Shown here: positions 38,958-50,588 of the stretch, piece after piece | How positions within the stretch are numbered: position 1 is the stretch's first letter | Layout: the number at the start of each line of letters is the position of its first letter | DNA from: Campylorhamphus procurvoides | Lineage: Eukaryota > Chordata > Aves > Passeriformes > Dendrocolaptidae | DNA length: 64,000 nt | Direction of reading: 5' to 3' | Assembly (NCBI GenBank): GCA_013396655.1 | Contig: WBMV01007614.1 | Location: 43,765 to 107,764, forward strand | The notes under the pieces: generated by a model | What the model was told of the DNA's origin: nothing | The model's database searches: none | Seen by the model: only the letters and a program-made list of their open reading frames with translations | Made by a program: the position numbers and the translations under genes

Positions 38958-41122
38958 TTACTAAGAAACTGTGATGTAGAATGAGGTACCATCTTCAAGA
39001 TTTCTGCCCCTCCCCCCCCCGAAAAAAAATGCAAAAGGGAAAATTGCAGTAAAAATGTCAGGTAATTTTAATTGTCTTTATTCTAATTTCCAACAAATCT
39101 TTCCTCATCATACCCCACTCTCTTCTGCCTTCATTAAAAAAAAAGAAAAAATCTATAAAGTTAACATATGTATTACACAAATATATACATAAACAGCGAT
39201 AGTCCTGATTTTACAAATACTTATCAGACACATTTCTCCCCTGCGTTTCATATGAGGCAGTCAACGAAGGAATCAGTATACATAATAGAAAACTACAGAC
39301 TTCTTTGCAAACCTCTTAGAAGTGCAGAGTATAAATAAAGAAAAATTACTCCACACCTAAATGCTGGAGAAAGCTTCGATTCCATAAAGACTCCCACAGC
39401 AGTTAGATTTAGCTGCTATCCACAAGTTCTCATTGTGGCTCTCAGACAGAAGTGGCTGCCCTTTCACAATTCAGAGAAAATATATTGCATGTTAGTTCTC
39501 CATAAGACTAATGTGGCTGTCTTGAAGAACTACATGTATACCCCGTAAAATTGGAAAACATGTATTGCTACTGTACATGTCAGGTTATTTGGATTCACTA
39601 AGTAAGAATTTGTCAAATCAGTTCAAATTTAACAGCAGATCTTTCCTATCTGTATCCTATGATTCACCTCATGCTCCACTTGAATACAATATTACACTAA
39701 TATCACATTAACATAAGACATATTTTACTGATAAATGAACAACTTTAGCATAAATTATTCTTGCAGCATTCCTCCAGTAAAGGCACACGTGTAACATCAA
39801 ATAAATCTTTTAGATGTATTTCATTCAAATTTTTTATAGCGCTGCATCTGTAAACCAGAAAAGCATTTATCCAATTATTAACTCATACCTCCTTCAAATA
39901 CTTAAAGAAGTTTTCCTAACTTCTTTCCATTGTGTCAAAGGACTTCAGGTTTTAAGGAAATGTCTCCACTACTTGGAATTTCAAAACATCCAGAGAGATT
40001 TTCTTCAAATAGCACCTTTTCAATTTCAAAGAAGTAAAACAAAACTTATGCAATCTTTGTATTAGTTAAATTTGTCCTATCATCTAAGGACAGTTTGGAA
40101 TCACCTATCTTTACATCAATTTTTATCAAAAATACTGATCTTACGGCTAAGACTTTCTTAGTGTGCCTAATTCTATCAAAGTAGCAATTTCACATGTATC
40201 GATTCAAAACATTACCACACATGTTGTATTCACCTTCTCTGCCTTAAGAGAACCACTACATAAGAAAAGCAGGTAAACTTACAGCAATTACCTAAGAAGC
40301 AGCATCTGACCAATTTACCACACGTAATGTTGCATAGGTATTTGTATTTTGTATGGGTATAAAAATAATCAGTAATGTTTTATGGAATTACCAGCTACAA
40401 ATTTTCCATCAGAGTTTGGATGACTAGAAACTCCCAGAATCAAACTAAGCATACCTTATTTTTTATTTATCTTTCTAATGATTTCATATTCTCTTACAGG
40501 TGTTTTTAAAAAAAAAAGATTCTATGATCAAATGGAAAACATTCTTCTTGTATACTTTGGACAAACATGTCACCATTGATCCAAATGAAACCAACTTCTG
40601 TATTAAGGCTGTTAAAAAAAAATCTAAGGCTAGAGAGAAGGGATAGCAAAAGTTTCACATGCAGAAGTACCTTTAACACTGAATCTTACCTCCTACTGAG
40701 TTAACATTAGAGAATGACTCTGATTCAAAGAAGGAATTAAATGCATGTTTAATAAAAAACATGTTACGCAGTCCCAAAGAAACTGATTCCAAAGAGCTCT
40801 TTCAGAAGCCACTCAAACATTCTTGGGGTTCCCAACCCATTAAGCTTCTCATATTGGAACTTTAATATATTTTTCTGTTGCTCTCCAATAAGCCTGAAGT
40901 CCTTATCTGTCTTTTGAAATCAAAGACTGCATTGGTGTGATGTTCATTACCAATCTCACATATTTCATAGTATTGAGCTTAAAAAAAAAAAGGGCAAAAA
41001 ACAAAACCTCACAAAACTACTATTTTATCTTTTCAGTAAAGTTTATCATTATGAAGCAATTTTACCCCATCTGGTTTAGCCAGCTGAAAGAGATATTATC
41101 TTTCATAAAAATTAAAACTTGC

Positions 41123-41316
41123 CATGACTTTGGCTCCCCGAAATGGAGATAATTAATACTGTAGAGATCCATGTCTTCAGTGTGCCATGCAAACGTTGTT
41201 TTCCACATGCCAAAATACAGATATGGCGTATTTACACCCTCGATAGAAATTCCACACTCTTCTCCTACAACATCCAATATTGTATTAAGATGGGCAATAT
41301 TCCATTCTTCAATACC
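41123..41316 (-). CDS. KDM4C: KDM4C coding exon 4: JmjC core with Fe(II) ligands
   Basis: The exon starts after a T-rich tract ending CAG with GGT ATT GAA GAA TGG (GIEEWN). It codes 64 residues (146-209) plus TG of a split Trp codon (210). It holds Y179 (substrate methyl-lysine pocket), H190 and E192 of the HxE iron motif within [11 protein letters not shown], and N200 and K208, which bind 2-oxoglutarate. None is altered, so the copy looks catalytically competent. The donor is CATG|GCAAGT: a GC instead of a GT donor. The reading frame permits no other cut, because TG plus G from the next exon is needed for W210 before Y211. Positions +3 to +6 match the AAGT usual for GC donors. Confidence 0.97.
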
Positions 41317-44300
41317 CTGAAAAAGATACATAATAAATATATTAATACGTTCATAAAACAATGCAATTTTCTATAATAGTCTCAGTCAAAAGATACACAC
41401 CTGATCTAGCCTTTGCTAAAGATTGTATGTTCATACAAATTTCTAAGCACTGGAGAAAAGAGTTGAAATTACTTGAAGAAAAATTCTCTTGACCTTAGTA
41501 AGTTCTAGATCATATTACAAGTCTGAGATGTTCAGAGCAGAGAACATAAGTAAGTTTGTATCTGTTTCACACTTAGTAAATCAACCCTAACATGGATTGA
41601 AACACCATACACAATTGAAATAATAGCTGCAGAGAAAATCTTTGATGAGTTGATAGCTGGAAGCCACTAGATTTCACTGAGCCTATCTGTTTTTTTTATT
41701 TACAAAGTAATACCAAATAGTATGAAAAACTATTTAAAAATTTATTTTACATGCATAAATTTATCATTTCTCTGAAGTGTATAAAAACATAAAATTATTA
41801 CATCACTTCAGATGTATTTCTAATCATAATGATGTACTGCAGAAGAAATCTATTGATTTCCTGAGATTTAAGTTGTTTTCTTATATTATTGCCCATAAAA
41901 TTTGTATATTGAAAGTCAATCAGAAAGCAATGTATGTAGTTTTTGTTGTATTTCAGATTCAGGCACAAAGTGCAATTCGAATTTCAGGTAATACAGCATG
42001 TAAGAGACCATATAACGAAGATCAAAGCTACAAAATTGAGGAGAAAAAGATTAGACTTCATTATAACAGCAATTATTAGTACCTTTAGGGAAGACATTAG
42101 CTGGTGCTCAAGCAGTCAGAAAAACAAAATAATCAAATCTATTAAAAACTCAGGCAAGTTTTCCTGGGAAAACAGCCTCTAAGCATACCCTTTAAAGGTA
42201 AGCTGCTCTGCACACCACCTACCACTGAACCTGCAGTTCTGGTAACCTTTCTCATTGAGGAATGAACTGATGGCAGACTGCAGTCCTAATGCACCTGATT
42301 AAGACTAAGTAACATGATGACATTCAATAGCTGGGCAACTGGAGAAGCAAGAATATAGGTTAAAGAAAAAAGTAATGAAAACTTCATCCTCTCAGTTTTA
42401 ATTTCATTTTTTGAGATTTTTACGTCAAGCATGTTACATACGCAGCAACTAGAATTGATATATAAGAAGGCAATGTCTGTACAAAGTTCAGAATTCTCAT
42501 TGAACAGGCACTTCTAACCACACTTCTGCTACAACTATTTCACATATTAAGAAGTACTATTTCTAAGTCGTCTGGTGTTTTACAAAGGAGTAAAGGATGT
42601 CCATAGAATAAATTCAATTCAGACAGCAATTTTTGTTCTTCTTTTAGAATGGAAAGCCTTGGCTTTGATGCGTTTTTTCAAACATAAAGGCACATGAAAT
42701 TTAGAAATTAAAAAAATATATCATTAATATGATCAAAGAAAAAAAACACTAACATGAACTCAAATAGTAGATGCCAGTAAGAATCTGCACCTTTCAAATA
42801 CAAAAAGCAGCAATACCAAGTTAACAAAGCTGAAAAATAAAAAATTTGTTTAAAGAAACACTTTTAACCAATAAGTCCTCAAATTAATTTACAATTTTTA
42901 TTTTTTTTATAACACATAACATTTGTCTGTTTACAAATTGTGCAGTCCATTTGGAGAAACAAATTAATCCAGCAAACTAAGAGCAGTGACTCAACCATGC
43001 AGGTACAGACACATATATACAGGGTCAGAAGAAAGCAACAAATCCTCATAAAAATCAACTGTTAACGCAGGCAGTCTACTCTTTCTGACAGTGGCTAAAA
43101 GTAGAAAAGAAACAGCAAGTAAAGCAGTACTTCCCCAGAAAACCCTTTCAACTGCAATTTGCAGTTCGAAGGTTTCTACTGACAGGTCTTATCTTTCTAC
43201 TTAATAGTATCCCATGGGCTTTTTTAGCAACTTTTCCCCACAACACATCATTTTACCCAAATAAGCTTTTAGCAATCATAACATTTTGAAATCTAAGTCT
43301 TCTCTTACTAAGAAGTAAGCAATATGTAAGAGAAGAATTTTTCTTTTTTTAATCACCATATCTCATATTTTCATATTTTGTTAAGATGTATTACAACTTG
43401 TCACCAAGCAAACTGCTAATGGTTTGTCCTAAAATAAAAGCAAATCCTCCCACGGAGACCAATCCTAGGACAAAGATTGCTTCAAAATACCAAACATACC
43501 AAATAAACAATGCACAACTTCTACACAAGATACTTGAGCTGTTTTCTTTTCCTAGCGACTGTTTGGGACAAGTACACTTAGCTCAAAAGGAAACATTCAC
43601 TGAGACTGGCCTAAACAATAAAACCACATGATTTATTTCAACTCCTTCTACATTTCTGGAACTTAAAATAGTAAATCAACTTTATATTTATGTCAAAATT
43701 AACTACCAGTAATTATCACAAATTATTATTAAGGATGTAACTTTACATCACAGCTCTCTTTTTTAATATTCTAGAACATCAAGTTGAATACTTACATGAT
43801 TTTTTAAGCAAAATATTGATTCTAACTTTTCCAGTAGTTATATAACTAGTTTTAGACTTAATTGCAATGTACACTAAAAACAGCACTGTTGCAAAAAAAG
43901 CAGTTTAACGGGTCAATACATATCAATATGTCTCAAAATTAAAGTATATTTTATGAGGTTATGCTATATTTAATAACCATTATTAGACCATGAGGTGTAT
44001 CTGGTAGTTTCTTACAAATACATTTATACGTTATAATCTACTTGATGTTGATGAAAATACAAAATATTAATTCTGCTTGGACTATCACAATAATATCTGA
44101 ATATTACAATAGTTTCAAGGAAATGTGTAAAGAGAATATTTCTAATTTATCTACATTTCTGATGCAATTCTTTAAAGTATACCTGTCATCATTGACAACT
44201 GCACCAGATAATCCAATACCTGGAAAAAAAAGCTGAAAACAACATATTTAACTTTCTTTAAGCAGGTTTGAAAAACCTTACCAATTATGGTCATTTCTAC

Positions 44301-45348
44301 ACACATTACACTTACCTTGTATTTCCTCAGATAAATATTGTAAGGCAAAATAGTAGTTTATACAGAAGACTACTATTCCAATCTCCGCTAATTTTGAAGA
44401 TGATTCAAACTTACTGTAAATTACTATCCAGAGTTTCTATTACTCTTAACACCCTTTGCAACTGTTTTTATTGCAATGTGGAGATAAAATGGAGAATACT
44501 TGAGAATCAGCTATCATCTGAACACTCACAGAGTGTGGAAGGAGCTGACCCATTGTTTTCTCAAACATATAAAGAGTAACCTAAATCTCAGTATAATGAT
44601 GAAAAGTGAAGCTCAAGGTTGTAAGCAGTGACTTCTTTGCACATAAGAATAAAATAGGCTCCAAATGCAATGATTTTTTATTAATTTTTTTAAGTATTTA
44701 CAGAAGTGACATGATGCTATCTTTTGCACTTTAAACAAATCAGCCAAGACCATGATGCATTCTATTTTTATGAACACAATTTCCATATGTATACATTATT
44801 ACACAAAATCCTTTTTCAGTTTAATTTTCCTGGGATCATTTTACTGCTTTGTTTCAATATTAATCTGGCAAACAAGGTATCTGTTGTACAAGTAAGATTA
44901 AAAAGCCCTTATGACTGAGTGTAATAACTCAAATAATAAGAGTAAAAAACACTAATTAAGGAACAGAGTGGAAAGGAGTAGGAGAAACATTACAGAAAAA
45001 TTTGTGCTTGGGAACCCACTCTTCACTCCAACTAACCATGTACTCGCACCAATGAATACAACAAAATAACTGGCAGCTTTTTACCGTGCCTTCAAAGTCA
45101 TTAAAAGATAGAAAGAAAAATGCTACAAGCAGAATCTCTGCACCATAAACACAAATCAGGAAATACAAACCCTCATTAGATCTGGTTTTACTTCTCAGTA
45201 TTTTAAAGTATTTTATTTATAACCATTGCTTTTGCAGCACCCTTCCAAAGACTGAGCTAGTAGATTCTTTGGAAATGCACACTAGAACCAAATACCTTAA
45301 TGTCTGCTTCTATTGATCTTAACTATGGGTAGATCACAAAGGACATCA

Positions 45349-46990
45349 TGGAATCACAGAATCATTTAGGTTGGAGATCTTTAAGATCTTCGAGAAAAAT
45401 CATAAACTTGGCTCTGCCAAGGCCACCACTAAACCATGTCTCTAAGCATCACACCTCTGGCTCTTTTAAATACTCCTAGAAATGGTGACTCAAGTACTTC
45501 CCTGGGCAACCTACTCCAGTGATTGGTAATCCCTTCTTTGCAGAAGTATTTCCTGAAATTCAATGTAAACTTCCTCACTGGCACAACTTGAGGCAGTTTC
45601 CCGTTGTTGTGTTGCTTGTTACTTCATAGGATTTATGTTCCAGACCCTTCACCAGCTTTGTTGCACTACTCTGGAAACACTTCAGCAACTCAATGTCCTT
45701 CTTGAAGTGAGGGGCCAAAACTGGACACAGGATTGGAGGCGCAGCCTCACCAATACCAAGTACAGGGTGACCCTGCTGGCCAAACTATGTCTGATACAGG
45801 CCAGGATGCCACTGGCCTTCTTGGGCACCTGATGGCTCATGTTCAGCTGCTGTCAAACACCACCCCCAGGTACTTTCCCACCTGGCAGCTTTCCTGTCAT
45901 TCTGCCCCAAGCCTGTACTGCTGCATGTGGTTGTTGTGACCAAAGGGCAAGACTTGGCCTTCTTGAACCTCAGCCCACCAATCCAGCCTGTCCAGATTCC
46001 TCTGTAGACCCTTCATACCCTCCAGCAGAGCAACACTCCAGCCTAGTGTAGTGTCAAGTGTCATCTTCAAGCTGACGTAAGGGTGCCCTCAATCCCCTCG
46101 CCCACATAATCAATAAAAATGTAAAACAGGACTGGCCACAATACTAAGCCCAGGGAACACTACTCGTGATTGGTTCCCAGCTGGATTTAACTCCATTCAC
46201 CACTGTCCTGTGCGCCTGACCATTCAGTCCTGAACCCAGCAAAGAGTAGACCTATCTCATCTTCACTCCAGAATTCTCTACTCAACCCCAATTCCCTTCA
46301 CCTCTATCTCCCACACAAGTAGTTTAGGGAAACAGAGAATGAAGGTTGCTTTCAGTTCATCCCACATTGTCTCCTCCTTCTCAGGAGGCGGGCTTCTCGC
46401 ACTCTTGTCCTGCTCCCACACAGGGTCTCTTCCACAGCAGACAGTCCTCCACAAATTTCTCCACGTGGGTCTTTCCCAAGGGCTAAGTTCTTCACAAACT
46501 CCTTATAGCTCTTCTGTATTTCCCATTAATGATTAAGTTTTTTTAGAAGATCCTTGCTCATCCATGCAGACCCCTGGCATTTTTTCCTGACTTCCTGATG
46601 GGAGGAGGACCGCTCTTGAGCTTACAGACGGTGAAACACCAACCAGCTTCTCTGGGCCCTTGTTTCCTCTGGGGTCTTATCCACTAACAATAAGATCACT
46701 GAAGAGAGTCTGCTCTCCTGATGGCCAGATCTGTGGGCCTGCCTTCTGTCTTCACACCTCCCCTTAAGATCCTGAACCCTGCCATCTCATGGCCATTACA
46801 GACAAAGCTGCCCTCAAGCCACCATTCACAACAAATCCCTTCTTATTTGTAAGACATCCAGCAGACTTGGGTCAGGAAGTTGTTATTGATGCTCTCCAGA
46901 GACTCTTGGGTTGCTTATGCCTGCTGCTCTCCTGCAGCCTTAGGTTTAGCTACAACTCAAACACCATCCCTAACTCATTTAGAATCCAAA
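45349..46990 (-). mobile_element. CR1 LINE copy, rearranged, antisense to the plus strand
   Basis: Going up in coordinate it runs from 3' to 5' of CR1: 3'UTR (45349-45600, ATCACAGAATCATTTAGGTT), the end of ORF2 (45630-45830), and an RT segment (45840-46250, TGTCCAGATTCCTCTGTAGA; CTGGATTTAACTCCATTCAC). After an interruption at about 46260-46520, the endonuclease region follows (46520-46960; reverse complement gives the CNGHEM-type start of the CR1 SDHEMVEF motif near 46790). Most of the RT domain between the two blocks is missing, and frames are broken throughout. Confidence 0.85.
46330..46520. repeat. Foreign segment inside the 46 kb CR1, possibly LTR-derived
   Basis: The stretch with CACACAGGGTCTCTTCCACA and CCTCCACAAATTTCTCCACG, then GTGGGTCTTTCCCAAGGGCT, separates the RT and EN parts of the CR1. 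It resembles the cysteine/proline-repeat-like GC-rich repeats in some avian ERVs. The identity is uncertain. Confidence 0.35.
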
Positions 46991-49900
46991 TTCTACACAA
47001 AATGTCAAGGTGCTGCTTTAAAATGATGTTGGCTACTCTGTCAAGGGTTATGGTAAGAAACTCAAGGACATCTGTTGCTAGAGCAAGTATCACAACAGAG
47101 ATACATCTAAGATTCAGCAAAAATTACTGTTAGCCTACAAACTCCACTGAATCAAGCACTCTTGTATTGCTCATCAAACGTGCCCCCTCCATCTTATATA
47201 TGGGAGAAGGTAGGCATTAGGAATTGTCTTATTAGGAGAAATAAAACTAAAAGAAGAAAAATAGAAGTAAAGTGCTATCTTCAAGACAGCAGCTGAGTGG
47301 TGAGAGAGACACAAAACAATATTTACATGTGCTTCTTCCAAACTTGGCTTTTCTCTATGGAAAAGCAGATGCAACTGTCAGCACTGAAGTCATATGTGTT
47401 TTATGACTTGGCTCATTATAACTTCAAATCAGTCACTTTTCTTTGGAACTTCTTTTGAAACCAGGAAGACTCTTCCCCTGGTAGTAGCCAGACCAGTCCA
47501 TGTGGGGGTCATGCTTTTTCTTGAGTCACCTACATTGTCATTATCCTACAAAGCACTGCAATTAAATGTAACAGCAGTTAGAATGCATACAACACAGAAT
47601 AATATTTCAAGCAAACCTTGATGGGAAATTTATTTTCTAGAAAGCTCTACAGAGTTCACAATACACTTGTTCTCATAGATTATTTCTGTATTTGTAAAGA
47701 CTTAATACGAGTTCAATCTGAGTTCAAAGATGTCAAACAATCATAAAGATGTTTTCAATAGAAACAGAGATTCTGGAATAATTCAAATTATCACAAAGGT
47801 AAATTTTGAATCATGGATGGTAGTTTTCAAAGCATGCACTGATAGCTTTTTTCTTGTTTTCTTTGGGTTTTACTTGTTTGGTTTGCAGGGTCTTTTTTTC
47901 CATGCAACACAGGCTTTACACCTTTGCCCCGTCTTCCAAACCCCTCAGAATCTGTCATCCTCCAGTTTTATAAAAAACAAATACTACAAGACCCATGATC
48001 TCTCTGGCACAATGCCAAGAAAGAGCTGGATTCCACACGTGACAATAATGCCTCTTAAATAACCCAAATAGTAAAAATTAAGGCTTCATCATGCTTCAGA
48101 TACAGATGTCTCAATATGAGATTGACTGTCAGCATGTGGAAAAGAAAATGCAATTGGTAAACTGTTAAACTGAAGAATATGGATTTACAGCACAGGAGTA
48201 TTTCTCACTAATTTTGATGGCCCATGTACACATATAAATCACATTTCCACTAAGTTCTTGTGGTTTTGTACCCAAATGTCGGTCAGGTATTTACCTTAAA
48301 TGCAAAATCTATAACAGACTATTTCGTATAAAATACATTTCATAGAAAGTATGCATTTGTTTTGTTTCTCACAAATAGGCTGCTATGAAAAATTAATCCC
48401 ACCATTCCCTTTCTCTCATATGGTCCCCAAATTGTCAGTGATTTGTATTCATCTACTGTCCTCAAATAACGACAATCCTGAAGGAAACTCAATGAAGACA
48501 TAAGAACAACCCCTAATTTCAAACGGAATCAAGAAGATCCTTGCTCAGCACTACCTTTAAGCACTAAGACATTAAAAATATTAGCTGTACAAGTACACCA
48601 TCTGCTGGCCAAAAAGTAACAGTGGCAAAATTATTCTAAGCAACAACACTTTGATCAGTGGCATCGTAACTTTCTCACCAACAGTTTGTTACTGGAGTAT
48701 TTTTCCTTCTCTTTCTTCATACACCACTGGGCCGTACACCATCATGTGGATGTCACATTAACTGCACGGTCTGTTCACAGTCCTCAGTGTCAATTCCTTT
48801 CACTAACATTTCTCCCTTGTTATTTATTTTTAAATAATACCCATTTTATCATAGGCATCAAGGGGGTTTTATTCTGCTTTTCATTGCTTTCTTCCCCACT
48901 TGCTGCAACTTTCAATGCTTCGTTTCCTTCTCCCGTGCACCCAGCATCTTAGTCATGAACTCTGAATACTGCCCTCCTCACTTTCCCTTTAGCTTTTTTT
49001 TTTTTGACCTCCCTTCCTCAGTTCCCCAGTCTAACAAAAGTAAAATTCCATGAAAAGGAAATCTCCAACCTTCTCTTTGACCAGTCAACACTCTCAAATT
49101 GATGTTACTGCATTCATTCTCTTTTCTTTGGAAATGTTGCTCATGCAACAGTAAAATTAAGATACTAAAGACCAAAGAAAACATAATCAAAACAAAGTAC
49201 ACATTTGTAAAAAGCTATGTCATAAGGCATAATTTGTCAACAATCAAAAAAAAAAAACATCAGAGAAGAAAAAGGGCAAGCTTCTATTTCTTGAAACAAA
49301 AACTGTTTTTCTGTGCCTCATTTTAGTCTCTACAAAGCAACAGCCACATAAAATGTCTCTTTGTCAAAACATTCCAAAAAAAGAATCTTCAATTATTCTC
49401 TAAATTATTTTTTAAAATATCTATTTCAACACAAAATACAATTTGGACTTGGTGCATTCTCTAAACAGCAGAGCATTGGTCATCTATATCTATCTTTCTA
49501 AGATCACATAGTGCAAAAATTGAATTGCCTTCAGCCATATTGGCTGACCATATTTATCTTTGGACAGTTCTCCAGTAATCTGTCTTCCATTAAGAAATGT
49601 GAAATACTAGTAGAGCCTCAACCATCTGTCACAGAGAAATCATTCTTTTTTGAAAATGATGGGAGAAGGAAGTTACACAGAACATGAAATAACTCAAGAA
49701 CTCCATACATGGTAGATTCTTTTAATAAAGAAGTTTGCCCTGTATTTTTTTAAATCCTCAAATCTTTTCTGAAATGCTAACATTTCTTCTATTAGTTTCA
49801 TTACTGAAATAATCCCTTCAAAATCTAGTTCCTAGTTACTTACACAGACTAATAGGTATCAATGGATATTCTGTAATTCTTTGGATAATGAGATCTGTGT

Positions 49901-50473
49901 TAAGAGGGCCTTTATTATCTATCCATGCAGATCTTAGCAAGTAACTAGCAAAATTCATTTCCTTAGGAAATTTCAATTTTGTCTATTTCAAGTGAAAGGT
50001 AAACAGTAAGTGTAAACACATTTCCAGGAAAGTGCAGGCATTCCAAGTATGTATAAGTATAGCTATTAATCAATATTTTTCAGTGAAAGAGAGAGAAACA
50101 AGAGTATCTCATCTTTTAAGTAAAAGCTATTTAAAATGTATCTAAATTTCCACAGAAGTACACAGAAAACATACATACTAAAACGTTTATAAACAAATAA
50201 GCAGGAAGTAATCTCAAAGTTCTGGAGAATTCAAAGTGAAGAAAGGGAAGAGTCTTATCAGGAAGAGTAGCAATATTCTACTGTCTAAAGACAGAACTGT
50301 CTGACTCTTGCAGATGTAGAGTTAATTTCAACCTTGCTTGCAGTCTTTAAAGTGAGTAACACAAAGATTTCAAAAGACAAATTCTCAGTCACAAAGCAAG
50401 ACTGTATCCTCTAAGTATAGTACCCTTTAAAAGAGGGCTGGAAGACACAAACTTCATAAAAAGCTATGCATAC

Positions 50474-50588
50474 TTCATCATAAATGCTCCCATTGATATC
50501 TGCTCCATAAATTGGTGCCACAAAAGTCAAGTTCTTCCAGTATTTACGCTCCAGATCTTCATAATCTATGTATCTTGGGGTGCGGTAT
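50474..50588 (-). CDS. KDM4C: KDM4C coding exon 3: linker into JmjC
   Basis: After a CAG acceptor, one base completes Lys107; 38 codons follow (residues 108-145) and end TATGATGAA|GTATGC. The segment [20 protein letters not shown] is diagnostic of KDM4 proteins, and its Tyr at position 134 is the known 2-oxoglutarate contact. Residue 109 is Arg (codon CGC) in YRTPRY, where I recall Cys in the human protein (YCTPRY). That is one base change, outside the active site. Phase out is 0. Confidence 0.95.

Larger units (their letters stand above)
33443..41122 (-). other. KDM4C: KDM4C GC-AG intron between coding exons 4 and 5
   Basis: The 7.7 kb intron starts GCAAGT (from 41122 downward) and ends TTTTAG at 33443. 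It contains the perfect inverted repeat at 38888-38957, a short purine repeat near 35830 and an unexplained 151-codon ORF at 37362-37817. No mobile element was recognised. Confidence 0.88.
41317..50473 (-). other. KDM4C: KDM4C intron between coding exons 3 and 4
   Basis: The 9.2 kb intron has donor GTATGC and acceptor TTTTTCAG. Its middle holds the rearranged minus-strand CR1 at 45349-46990. 41400-45340 and 47000-50470 are AT-rich with no recognisable content. Confidence 0.85.
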
